Below are positions 11,146 through 19,972 of a DNA stretch of 64,000 nucleotides, piece after piece. Both the position numbers and the translations under genes were made by a program. This DNA is from CAZWCE01 sp964632505. GTDB lineage: Bacteria > Planctomycetota > Planctomycetia > Pirellulales > Thermoguttaceae. Location of the stretch: NCBI GenBank assembly GCA_964632505.1, contig CAZWCE010000001.1, positions 62,001-126,000 of the forward strand, in the 5' to 3' direction. Position 1 is the first letter of the stretch. Each line of letters opens with the position of its first letter. The notes beneath the pieces are model-generated. The model was not told where the DNA came from. It worked only from the letters and a program-made list of their open reading frames with translations, and did no database searches.

Positions 11146-14100
11146 ATGTCCAGGCGAAAGATCTATCTCACCGCCGGAAGCTTTCTCGGCGTCACGACGA
11201 TCTACCTCCTCTACTCCCTGGTCGTGGTGCCGTGGATCCTCCCTCCCCTCGATCTCCACGCCGAATCGGGTATCACCGACGAAGAACGCTTCCTTGCGCA
11301 AAGCGGCTACCAACAGCAAAAAGAACCCTTGGCGCTTCTGTTCGACGAAGACCGGTGGGAACGCAAAAACCCGAAGATTCTCGAAACACCCGAGGGAATG
11401 TTCCTCTTCCAGGAATACCGCAATCTCGACGACAATAAGATCGAAGTCAAACCGTGCACGATTCTTCAGCTTCCCGCCGACCCGGAACTCTCACGTGACG
11501 AACGCTACCGGCAAGCGATCGTGCTGGAAGCGAACAATCGGGCCGTGTTGGAATTCTCGAACATGATGAATCTGCAAGAGGGGAATTTCGGGCAGTTCAT
11601 CGGCGGGGAATTGATCGGCGAAGTGACCATCCGCAGCGACATGGAAGATCCCGGCCCCCAGGACGACCTTTTCGTGGTCGGTCGGGACGTCTCCTTCACC
11701 GAGAACTCGATTCTCTCGCGCAGCGCGGTCGATCTCCGGCTCGGAAAGAACGTGGGTCGCGGCAGTTATCTGATCATCGAATTGGAACCGGAAGACCCGA
11801 AGGATCCCCAGGGAAGCAAAACGCTCAAGAAGCTCGAACTGCGGAAACTGCATCGGTTGAAACTCGCGATGGACGCGAAGGATCCGCCGACGGAAACCGC
11901 ATCCCCCGCCGACGCGAATCCGCTCGTGGACGACCCCGCCTCGGGGACGACGGTCGAAATCACGTGCAACGGGTATTTCGAATTCAATCCCTCGACCGAC
12001 CCGTCCGCCGGGCGGTGGATGGCCCGATTCCAGGAAGACGTCGACGTTCTCCGGGTGAATCCCGACGGCCCGTTCGATCAGCTCAACTGTCAGGACCTGG
12101 CGATCTTCTTCGGCGAACCGGAATCGGAAACCGACGCCTCCGACGTGGCCCCTGCCGACGAAGAAGAAACGGAAGACGACCAACTCGACGGTTTCTTCGA
12201 CATGAAACCCACGCGGATGGTCGCCTCCGGTTCACCGGTGAAAGTGCGTGCACCCCAGCATGATTTTCTCGCCGCCGGGGAACAACTGGTCTACGACTTC
12301 AAGAGCGAGCAGGTGATCCTGCAAGGAAGTCGGCCGGTCGAACTCAAGCACAGGGACTACCGCTTGCGTTCGGAGATCGTCCGCTACATCCTGGGCGCCT
12401 CGGGAACCATGGGCGTTGTGGAAGCGGCGGGTGTGGGGAACATCGAAGGACGTTTCGGCGGCGAGACGCCCCGGGTCTTCCATGCCGACTGGACCGATCT
12501 CTTGAAGGTCGAACCGGACCCGGAGGATCCGAACGAAAGAAAAATCTCGATTCTCGGACAAGTTGCCCTGCAAGTGGAATCGCTTGGAGAAATGAACGCC
12601 GAGGAGGCGTTCATCTGGTGTCGCGAAAAGGCGGCCTCCGACGACGATGCCGCGAGCCCTCGATCGGAAAAGACCTCGCTCATTCCCGATCGGGCGCTGG
12701 TCCGCCAAGATGTGCATTTCACTTCGCCGCGAGGAACATGCGATGTCGAACGACTGGAGATCTGGTTCCAGGATGCCGACTTCCCCGAACCGGTCCGGAC
12801 CACCTTGCAGCCACTGCCTCCATGGCCGGGAAACAAGAAGGATCCCGTGGTGCTGGTTCCTCGCCACGTCTTGGCTCAGCAGCAGGACAGTCCTTGGCGG
12901 CCTTCGCCGTCGAGCGGGGCGCCCCCTGCATCCTCGCCGCCACGGGAGGGTACGGCGGTCGGCATGCATTACTCCCGCAATGCCAACCCGGGGAGACTCC
13001 GCGAGGACGGCTTCCGATTTTCGGAGCTTTTCGATCCTTCCGGGGATTCGGAGACCTCGTCGCAGTACGAAGTGCACGGCGCGTTGATGCGGCTGGGGGT
13101 CGATCAGGTCGGCAAGAAGGCGAAGGTGCGGCAGATGTGGATCTCCGGCGATGTTCGTATTCACGAAACGCGAACCAAAACGCCCGACCAACGGCCGATC
13201 ACCATCGCCGGCAACCAGGTCGTGGTCCATGAACTGCAATCGGAGAAGACGACGATCGAAATCCTCGGTCAACCGGCCGTCTTCGAGGGGCGCGGCATGA
13301 AACTCACCGGCACGAACATCAATGTGAGCCGTCCGGAAAATCGCCTCTGGACCAACGGGCCGGGCCGTCTCGACGCCATTTTGAAACCGGAAGATCTCCC
13401 CCAGCGGAGGCCTTCGAAAACCGTTCCGCTCGGCGAAGACGAAACCGTCATCCTTCAGTGGAAAAAGGGCATGAATTTCGACGGCAAGGTCGTCTCGTTC
13501 CGGGAAAACGTCCGCGCCACGCACCAGTTCCGCTTCCTAAGATGCCGGGAGTTGAAAATCCACCTCGTCGAGCGGATGGACTTCTTCCAAAACGGTTCCA
13601 CGCAACAGGCGGAAGCGGAATGGATCGAGTGCTTAGGCAAGGTATTCATCGAAAACCATCAATTCGAGGGCAATATTCAGGTCTCGCGCGACCGAGTGGA
13701 ATTCGATCAAATCAAGCTGAATCTTCTCAACGGGGGATTTCTCGCGACCGGTCCGGGCAAGATGGTCTCGACCTTCCGGCGGAACGCCGATCCGGAGAAA
13801 CTGGGACTCGTCGGCCAGTTGGCGATGCCTCATCAGAAGGACAGCCGGCAGGAGGATCTCTCCTACCTCGATGTCCGCTTCCACGATCGGCTGTCCGGAA
13901 ATTACAAGCTCCGCGAGGCGATCGCCTACGGTCAAATCCAGTGTGTGTACGGTCCGGTCCGGGCATGGGATGAAACGATCGACGCCGACAATCTCGCCTC
14001 GGTCACCGAGAGGGGGGTCCTGCTGCACTGCAATGAACTGTCGGTCCACGAAATGATCGACCCGGTCACCTACCAGCGGAACGCGGAATTGATCGCCTCG

Positions 14101-14337
14101 GGCAACACGGTCATCGAAGGCGACCGCTACACCGCCCGGGCCGACCGCGTGAAGTACGCCCAGGGCAAGGATCTGATCATCCTCGAAGGCAACGGGTTCG
14201 TCGACGCGGTGCTTTATCGGCAGCAATATGTCGGCGGACCGATGGAAGAGACGTCGGCGCGGAAGATCGAATACAAACCGGAAACGAACGACATCCGCAT
14301 CAACGGGGCCCGCTCTTCCGAGATGAGCCTTTTCTGA
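11146..14337 (+). CDS. Giant membrane-anchored LptC/OstA-like protein, probable lipopolysaccharide transport
   Basis: A protein of 1063 residues from the ATG at 11146 (GAAAGG six bases upstream). An alternative ATG at 11101 overlaps the kdsC stop and would add 15 residues. One N-terminal membrane segment (YLTAGSFLGVTTIYLLY onward) is followed by about 1030 periplasmic residues with no second membrane segment. The body has recurring beta-rich units in the style of OstA/LptA jellyroll domains, e.g. LAAGEQLVYDFKSEQVILQG, IAGNQVVVHELQSEKTTIEI and ASGNTVIEGDRYTARADRVKY. In E. coli the order is kdsD-kdsC-lptC-lptA, so an anchored LptC-like N-terminus joined to LptA-like repeats is a natural reading of this gene. 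It is far longer than LptC (about 190) or LptA (about 185). The domain call rests on pattern and gene order, not on a search. Confidence 0.6.
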   Translation: MSRRKIYLTAGSFLGVTTIYLLYSLVVVPWILPPLDLHAESGITDEERFLAQSGYQQQKEPLALLFDEDRWERKNPKILETPEGMFLFQEYRNLDDNKIEVKPCTILQLPADPELSRDERYRQAIVLEANNRAVLEFSNMMNLQEGNFGQFIGGELIGEVTIRSDMEDPGPQDDLFVVGRDVSFTENSILSRSAVDLRLGKNVGRGSYLIIELEPEDPKDPQGSKTLKKLELRKLHRLKLAMDAKDPPTETASPADANPLVDDPASGTTVEITCNGYFEFNPSTDPSAGRWMARFQEDVDVLRVNPDGPFDQLNCQDLAIFFGEPESETDASDVAPADEEETEDDQLDGFFDMKPTRMVASGSPVKVRAPQHDFLAAGEQLVYDFKSEQVILQGSRPVELKHRDYRLRSEIVRYILGASGTMGVVEAAGVGNIEGRFGGETPRVFHADWTDLLKVEPDPEDPNERKISILGQVALQVESLGEMNAEEAFIWCREKAASDDDAASPRSEKTSLIPDRALVRQDVHFTSPRGTCDVERLEIWFQDADFPEPVRTTLQPLPPWPGNKKDPVVLVPRHVLAQQQDSPWRPSPSSGAPPASSPPREGTAVGMHYSRNANPGRLREDGFRFSELFDPSGDSETSSQYEVHGALMRLGVDQVGKKAKVRQMWISGDVRIHETRTKTPDQRPITIAGNQVVVHELQSEKTTIEILGQPAVFEGRGMKLTGTNINVSRPENRLWTNGPGRLDAILKPEDLPQRRPSKTVPLGEDETVILQWKKGMNFDGKVVSFRENVRATHQFRFLRCRELKIHLVERMDFFQNGSTQQAEAEWIECLGKVFIENHQFEGNIQVSRDRVEFDQIKLNLLNGGFLATGPGKMVSTFRRNADPEKLGLVGQLAMPHQKDSRQEDLSYLDVRFHDRLSGNYKLREAIAYGQIQCVYGPVRAWDETIDADNLASVTERGVLLHCNELSVHEMIDPVTYQRNAELIASGNTVIEGDRYTARADRVKYAQGKDLIILEGNGFVDAVLYRQQYVGGPMEETSARKIEYKPETNDIRINGARSSEMSLF

Positions 14338-14380
14338 ACGGCGATGCTCGGAAGAGGTCGATGCAAAGAGCGTGTCTCGC

Positions 14381-15505
14381 TCAGGCGGGGACGTTCCCGC
14401 CCTCGGGCATCACGAAGTGACCGAGCGTTGGGGGGACCTTTTGCCCCATGGAGTGTTCGAGCACGGCATCGCATGCTCGGCAGACGGTCGGTACGTCGAT
14501 GGCGTCCATCGAAGCCCGAGAAGCGTTGCGGCGTTTGCGGCTGTTCCCTTCGAGGGTCATCTGCTGGATGGCGTGGTGCTGAAAGCCGTAGGGACCATTT
14601 CGCCAGGCCGGCATGGGACCGTAGAGCCCGATGCAGGGCGTCTCCACCGCCGCGGCCAGGTGCAGGGGGCCGGTGTCGGAACCGACGAACATCCGCGCCT
14701 TGCGGGCAAGCGAAGCCAATTCGTTCAGCGAAGTCGGCGGGGCCAATCGAGCCTGCCACTGGGAAGCGGTCACCACCGTCTCGGCCATCTTGCGTTCCTT
14801 ATCTCCGAACCAAACCACCACCGAAGGAAGATGGTATCTCTTGCCGAGGTACTTCGCCACCTCTCCATAACGTTCGGCCCGCCAGAGCTTCGAATTCCAG
14901 CCCGCCCCGACGTTGATCATCGCAAACGGTCCGGGAATGGCCAATTGCGAGAGAATCTCCTGAGCGACCCGTTTTTCCGATTCCCGCTCCGGTAGGTCGA
15001 AATGGATGCTCGAACCGACGATGCCCAACGGCTGGAGCAGTTCGAGATTGCAGTCGATCACGTGCCGACAACTGGTCCGCACGGTCACGTTATTCAGGAA
15101 ACGGCTTCCCTCACGACCGTTGCGGTCGCGAAACCCCAAGCGGAAAGGCGCCCCGGAAAGCCACGCGGCGAAAGCGCTCTTGAAGAGTCCTTGCAGATCG
15201 ATCGTCACATCCGGCGCGAACGCCTGCACCCGCTTCCGAAGCAGGCGGATCTGCTCGGTCGACTTCATCCATCCCTTGCGGGCGATGATCAGCCGGTCGA
15301 GTGCCCAATGCCCCTGCAACAGCGACGCCGCCCGATCCTCGACCAACCAGGCGATCTCCGCCCGGGGGTACCGCGTTCGCAACGTATTGAGCACCGGGAG
15401 CCCGTGAATCACATCGCCGATGGCACTCATGCGGACGATGAGGATGCGGGAAGGGATCGGAATCTGGCGAGACGGGGATTTCCGGCAGGAGCTGAAGCCA
15501 AACAT
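14381..15505 (-). CDS. Glycosyltransferase family 9 (heptosyltransferase-like)
   Basis: A protein of 374 residues from the ATG at 15505 (AGGAAGG about 11 bases upstream; the longer open frame has no ribosome site). It has the GT9 pattern: the N-terminal ILIVRMSAIGDVIHGLPVL, WLVEDRAASLL, the central NVGAGWNSKLWRAERYGEVA and the nucleotide-sugar site FVGSDTGPLHLAAA. The family includes WaaC and WaaF, which add ADP-heptose to the inner core of lipopolysaccharide on the cytosolic face of the inner membrane; others add different sugars. It is convergent with the LptC/OstA-like gene (43 bases between stops), fitting a Kdo/core/export neighbourhood. The exact donor and acceptor cannot be told from sequence. 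Confidence 0.88.
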   Translation of the reverse strand: MFGFSSCRKSPSRQIPIPSRILIVRMSAIGDVIHGLPVLNTLRTRYPRAEIAWLVEDRAASLLQGHWALDRLIIARKGWMKSTEQIRLLRKRVQAFAPDVTIDLQGLFKSAFAAWLSGAPFRLGFRDRNGREGSRFLNNVTVRTSCRHVIDCNLELLQPLGIVGSSIHFDLPERESEKRVAQEILSQLAIPGPFAMINVGAGWNSKLWRAERYGEVAKYLGKRYHLPSVVVWFGDKERKMAETVVTASQWQARLAPPTSLNELASLARKARMFVGSDTGPLHLAAAVETPCIGLYGPMPAWRNGPYGFQHHAIQQMTLEGNSRKRRNASRASMDAIDVPTVCRACDAVLEHSMGQKVPPTLGHFVMPEGGNVPA

Positions 15506-16176
15506 ACCTGGGACATCCTTCCTGAGGAGGCGAAAAATTAGAGAAGCGATACGAAAGAGACAACCGGTCGAAGTAGCCGAGTCACGGCCGAGTCGGCCGG
15601 AAGGCCACCATGGAGGGGAGTCCGAAACGGCCCGCAAGTGGCTTCCAAAGGGACTTCGGCCGGATGACTTACTGCAAGGTGATTCTAAAAAAAATATTCA
15701 AATCTCCCAATAGCTATTTCCCAACATGGAAAAGTTTTTTTCGCCCCCTTTCTGATCATGAATGACGCAAAACCAATGAAAAAGAGGACTTACAACTCAG
15801 CACCCTTCGCAGAGCTAAGAAAATCCGATTATTCGCCCTTGGCCGATTGGAATGGTTCTTTCGCCGTTTTTTTTCAAAAGACGACAGCTCGGCAGCTCTT
15901 TTCCCGGTTTTTTCGAGGTTGCGTCCCCCTACCGCTTCCTTCCCCCTCCGCTCGGCCTTTTTGCACTTTTCCGGTTTTTCGGCCCACCTTCACGATATTC
16001 CTTGAAACCTCCGCTCGGAGGGATTAGGATGGACTAAATCGACAACCTTTCCGCCTTTTCGCGATCTTGCCGGTTTTACGGTCAAAAGAGATCGTCTCTT
16101 TTTTTCGCCGTGCCGGCCGAGGTGAAACGGCACCCGCATATCTTATTTCCAACTGATATTTTCAGGAGTCGAGGAG
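15506..16176. other. Long AT-rich divergent intergenic region
   Basis: About 670 bases between divergent genes with many A and T tracts and no supported gene. The open frame at 15758-16027 (89 codons) has no ribosome site and a phenylalanine/arginine-rich, low-complexity translation. The region should hold promoters for both neighbours. A clear GAGGAG ribosome site precedes the ATG at 16177. Confidence 0.5.
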
Positions 16177-17472
16177 ATGAATCATTCCAGATGCATCGCG
16201 GGAGGGCTTGCCCTGCTGTTGCTTTTCGCCGGCTTCACGAGCAGCGCTGTGCTCCGAGCGGAATCCCAAGGGGAAACTCAGGCGGAATCCGCCAAAGCGA
16301 TCGATTATTACGGTCAGGGAGTGCATGCCTTTTTCGGTGGCGATGGTGCGCGTGCCGTCCCGCTATTGGAAAAGGCGATCGAGCTCGATGCTCAGGATCC
16401 CCGTCCCTGGTTTTACGTCGGACTCTGCGCCTTGCGGACCGGAAGCCCCGAGGAGGCGAACCGGTGTTTTCGAACCGGGGCCGACCTGGAGCAAAAACCT
16501 TCGGCGACGCTCTACGACGTTCCCTCCGCCCTGTCGCGCATCCAAGGACCCGAGCGACTGGTTCTCGAGCAGCAACGCATCGCGGCGCGCCTGCGCTGGG
16601 AGAAGATGGAGAAGCGGCGCCTCCAAAAACGCTACGGCGAAATCCGACAGGCAACCCACCAGATGATGCAGGAACAGATCGAAGCAGCCGAAGAAGTGAG
16701 TGAGTCGCCCGAAGCCGAGCAATCGGAAGAGGTCGTTTTGCGGGCACCGTTCGGGGCCCGGCCGATCCAGCCGTTCGAGGAGCCCGAGTTCGTCGAAACG
16801 GAGAAAAAGCAGCCGGAAATCGAGATGACCGAGGAAGAGATGATGGAAGGGGTCGTCCTGGATCCCGTCCAGACGGCGGAAGAAGAATCGGAGCCGGAAC
16901 CGGTCACCCAAGAGCCCGCCCCAGAGGTGACCGAAACCACCAACCCGTTCGAAATGGGCGCCGCGGCGCCGGCCGATGAGGGCGGAGAGAATCCCTTCGG
17001 GGAGAGCGCCCCCCAGGCGCAAGAGAATCCCTTCGGCGAAAGCGCACCTGCCCAACCGCAGCAATCCCCGGGCGAAGCAAGTCCCTTCGGCGAGAACGCG
17101 GGACCAACTCCCATCGGCGGCGGAACGATGAACTTCTTTACCCAACCAGGCCAGATGATCCAAAAACCGAGTCAACAGATCGGCGGCTTGATCGGCAGCG
17201 GTGTGGCGCGGCTGATCCGGAGCAAGTCGGAAGACAGCGAACCGACTGCCACAGATGAAAACCCCTTCGGCGAAAGCTCGGGCGAGACCGAGGAAGCCGC
17301 CCCCGAAGACACCCCGGCAGCCGACGAGAACCCCTTCGGTGAAAATTCCGCGGCGCCGGAAGCCACCGACGAACCTCCCGCCGACGAAAACCCCTTCGGC
17401 GAAAGCACGGGCGAGACCGAGGAAGCCGCGCCCGAAGATGCCCCGGCGGCCGAAACCAATCCGTTCGAGTGA
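16177..17472 (+). CDS. Secreted TPR protein with repeated NPFGE motifs
   Basis: A protein of 431 residues. The N-terminus is a classical signal peptide (GLALLLLFAGFTSSAVLRA). Residues about 40-120 form TPR-like helices (AIDYYGQGVHAFFGGDGARAVPLLEKAIELD, given here in two parts: AIDYYGQGVHAFFGG and ARAVPLLEKAIELD). A charged coiled region follows (about 120-200). The last 180 residues are acidic, Pro/Ala/Glu-rich and almost certainly disordered, and hold eight NPF or SPF motifs, most as ENPFGES or ENPFGEN. Two stretches (GETEEAAPED, twice, each flanked by ENPFGE) look like recent internal duplications. The TPR suggests protein binding and the repeats look like short linear docking motifs. The function is unknown and no flanking gene explains it. 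Confidence 0.75.
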   Translation: MNHSRCIAGGLALLLLFAGFTSSAVLRAESQGETQAESAKAIDYYGQGVHAFFGGDGARAVPLLEKAIELDAQDPRPWFYVGLCALRTGSPEEANRCFRTGADLEQKPSATLYDVPSALSRIQGPERLVLEQQRIAARLRWEKMEKRRLQKRYGEIRQATHQMMQEQIEAAEEVSESPEAEQSEEVVLRAPFGARPIQPFEEPEFVETEKKQPEIEMTEEEMMEGVVLDPVQTAEEESEPEPVTQEPAPEVTETTNPFEMGAAAPADEGGENPFGESAPQAQENPFGESAPAQPQQSPGEASPFGENAGPTPIGGGTMNFFTQPGQMIQKPSQQIGGLIGSGVARLIRSKSEDSEPTATDENPFGESSGETEEAAPEDTPAADENPFGENSAAPEATDEPPADENPFGESTGETEEAAPEDAPAAETNPFE

Positions 17473-17619
17473 TGTTCGATCGCCGACATTTTTTTTGCCC
17501 TCACCGGCTTTGCGGATCTCTGTTCTTTTGATTATCATAGCCGGGGGGTCTTCCTCTTCCAGGATGGAGACCGGTTTTTTTGGTCGATTGGAAACAAGTA
17601 TTATTGAAGGATATCGCCC

Positions 17620-18657
17620 ATGGGTTCCTGCTCCGTCCTACCCTGTTTTTTCCAGCGGTCGATCGGTCCTCCAGGACCGGCTTGTTCGGCGGTTCTTCTT
17701 CTCCTCGCCCTGCTGACCGGTTGCCGCGATGGTTCGGCGCCCGAAGCGGCGGATACTCCCGCTGAAGGTGAAAAGCTGAAGGTCTTGGTGAGCATCGAAC
17801 CGCATGCTTATTTTGTCGAGCGGATCACCGGCGATCGAGCGGAGATCGTGGTGCTCGTTCCCCCGGGCAAGGAGCCGGTCACCTTTACCCCTTCGCCGGC
17901 CGAGATGACTCGTGTGGCCAGTTGCCACCTCTACTTCCGCACGCATGTGCCGATCGAGGAAAGCATGCTTTCGAAGATCCGAACGCTGGCTCCCCAACTG
18001 AAGATCCTCGATACGTGCCGGGCGATCGATATGCGGACGATGGAATCGCACGCGCATTCCGGCCACGACCATGACCACGACGGACACCACCACGCGCTCG
18101 GCGCCGAGATGGGGAAAGATCCGCACGTCTGGCTCGATCCGCAATTGGCCGTCAAGCAGACCGAGGTGATGCTCGAAGCCCTGGAAAACGCCGACCCGAA
18201 AAACGCATCGTATTATCGCAAGCGGCACGAAGAACTGGTCGGCGATCTGGAATCGCTCGACGAGGAGCTGCAAAAAGCCTTGGCTCCGTACGAGGGAAGA
18301 AGCCTTTACGTCTTCCACCCGGCGTTCGGATACTTCTGCGACGCCTACGGTCTGAAGCAGGTGGCGATCGAGATCGAAGGAAAATCGCCCAAGGCCCAAC
18401 AGATCGCCGAGTGGATCTCCCGGGCCCGCGAAGAAAAGGTCCGTGTGATCTTCGTGCAACCGCAATTCGACCGAAGTGCCGCCGAACGGATCGCCGAGTC
18501 GATCGACGGGGTGTGCCTCCCGCTCGACCCCTTGGCCCGAGATTACGTCGCGAATCTCAAAAAAATCGCCGAAGAGGTCTCCGATGCGTTCTCTGAGGAG
18601 GAAAACGACGCCACTTCCTCGCGGTTGCACGTCGCGGCAGGGCACTCCTCTTCGTGA
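17620..18657 (+). CDS. Zinc/manganese ABC transporter substrate-binding lipoprotein (ZnuA-like)
   Basis: A protein of 345 residues. A hydrophobic leader ends in LLTGC, a lipobox with the acylated Cys near residue 37. The rest is a cluster A-I metal-binding fold, with a His/Asp-rich loop (HAHSGHDHDHDGHHH, about 146-160) as in ZnuA. Two family ligands are in place: DPHVWLDP and FHPAFGYF. The first ligand position reads EPVTFTPSP where ZnuA has PHxYEPTP, so that His is Val. Periplasmic proteins of this family hand Zn(II) or Mn(II) to a membrane permease, but no znuB or znuC is adjacent, so the transporter must be encoded elsewhere. A GAAGGA site precedes the ATG. Confidence 0.85.
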   Translation: MGSCSVLPCFFQRSIGPPGPACSAVLLLLALLTGCRDGSAPEAADTPAEGEKLKVLVSIEPHAYFVERITGDRAEIVVLVPPGKEPVTFTPSPAEMTRVASCHLYFRTHVPIEESMLSKIRTLAPQLKILDTCRAIDMRTMESHAHSGHDHDHDGHHHALGAEMGKDPHVWLDPQLAVKQTEVMLEALENADPKNASYYRKRHEELVGDLESLDEELQKALAPYEGRSLYVFHPAFGYFCDAYGLKQVAIEIEGKSPKAQQIAEWISRAREEKVRVIFVQPQFDRSAAERIAESIDGVCLPLDPLARDYVANLKKIAEEVSDAFSEEENDATSSRLHVAAGHSSS

Positions 18658-18814
18658 ATCCTCTTCCCGGATCACCCACCTTCGACACCTCTTTCCACGG
18701 GATGCCCCCGGGTTCACGGGGCCCCATTTCCGGCATCTCCCCGTTCGACTAGAATGGAGGGGACCCCGTTTTCGTACCGAAGGTAAGCCTGCAAAAAGGA
18801 GAGGGAGCCCCGCG

Positions 18815-19591
18815 ATGCGCGTGCTGATTTTCGACAACCACCAAGAGGCAAGCGACGCCGCCGCGAACATCGTCGCCGAGCAGCTCAACGCCAAGCCCGA
18901 CAGCGTCCTCGGATTGGCCACCGGTTCTTCGCCGGTCGCGCTCTATGAGCGACTCATCGAGAAACATCGTAGCGAAGGCCTCGATTTCTCTCTGGTGACC
19001 ACGTTCAATCTCGATGAATACATCGGGCTGTCGAAATCGGATCCGCAAAGCTATCACGCCTTCATGCACCAGCATCTGTTCGACCATATCAATATCGCGG
19101 AGCAAAACATCTATCTCCCCTCCGGGACCTCGGAGAACTATCGGGCCTTCTGCCAGTGGTACGAGAAACAAATCGTCCTGGCGGGGGGAATCGATCTGCA
19201 AGTGCTGGGCATCGGCACCGACGGGCACATCGCCTTCAACGAGCCGGGAAGTTCTCTCGGTTCGCGCACCCGAATCAAGACTCTGGCCGAACAGACCCGC
19301 AAGGACAATGCCCGATACTTCGACTCGGTGGACGACGTGCCGCATTACGCGATCACCATGGGAGTGGGGACGATCCTCGAAGCGCGCAAAATTCTCCTAT
19401 TGGCCAAAGGCAAGAAGAAAGCGGCGGCGATCCGTGAGGCCGTCGAGGGCCCGGTCACGGCCATGAACACCGCCAGCGCCTTGCAACTGCATCCCGACGC
19501 CACTCTGCTGCTCGATCGGAAAGCCGCCGAGGAACTGAGCCTGAAGGATTACTTCCTGGAGATCCAGAAAAAGGAACCGAAGGCTCCGTGA
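18815..19591 (+). CDS. nagB: Glucosamine-6-phosphate deaminase NagB
   Basis: A protein of 258 residues from the ATG at 18815, which follows AGGAGAGGGAG; the open frame continues far upstream without homology. NagB converts glucosamine-6-phosphate to fructose-6-phosphate and ammonia, linking amino-sugar use to glycolysis. Signatures are LGLATGSSP (phosphate binding), TTFNLDEYIGL (catalytic Asp), and GIGTDGHIAFNEPGSSL with SRTRIKTL. The length is close to E. coli NagB (266). No nagA, nagK or nagE lies nearby. A hairpin terminator overlaps the stop codon. Confidence 0.95.
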   Translation: MRVLIFDNHQEASDAAANIVAEQLNAKPDSVLGLATGSSPVALYERLIEKHRSEGLDFSLVTTFNLDEYIGLSKSDPQSYHAFMHQHLFDHINIAEQNIYLPSGTSENYRAFCQWYEKQIVLAGGIDLQVLGIGTDGHIAFNEPGSSLGSRTRIKTLAEQTRKDNARYFDSVDDVPHYAITMGVGTILEARKILLLAKGKKKAAAIREAVEGPVTAMNTASALQLHPDATLLLDRKAAEELSLKDYFLEIQKKEPKAP

Positions 19592-19615
19592 GAGTTTGAT
19601 AAAACTCTCGTTTTC
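19590..19615 (+). terminator. Rho-independent terminator of nagB
   Basis: An 8-bp perfect stem (GAGAGTTT at 19590-19597, AAACTCTC at 19602-19609) with a GATA loop, then GTTTTC. The stem begins inside the nagB stop codon. Confidence 0.6.
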
Positions 19616-19972
19616 GCGGACGAGCATCCTTGACAAGGATATCCACTTGCCATAGATTGCGTTATTCAGAAGTCTCTCACGGCAGTGTTTTCTCCAACTG
19701 AGAACACCGCGGCTCGGGGCAGGAGCGGCTGGGCATCTCGCGGGCTTACGGAGAGATGGGTAAAGGAAGAAAAAGGTACCGGCGGCGTACTCGGTCCATC
19801 GTGCTTCTTGAGACGGTGAGTCGGCCGAACTCACAGGCGCCGTCCCAGCAGGGATCCCCGGCAATCGAATAGGCGTTCTCGTGACGATTCCGCCTGTTGC
19901 CGGCATTGCAGTCAAACGATGCCATGCTCTGAGCGTGGCGGGAAAGTTTTACGCCAGGGGTGAACGCGGCTC
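19592..19972. other. nagB-tex intergenic region
   Basis: Apart from the nagB terminator and the promoter at 19630-19658, no element was recognised. A promoter there would give tex a leader of roughly 310 bases. Confidence 0.4.
19630..19658 (+). promoter_or_regulatory. Putative sigma70-type promoter for tex
   Basis: A perfect TTGACA (19630-19635), a 17-base spacer and TAGATT (19653-19658, four of six consensus bases), just beyond the nagB terminator. Confidence 0.4.
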
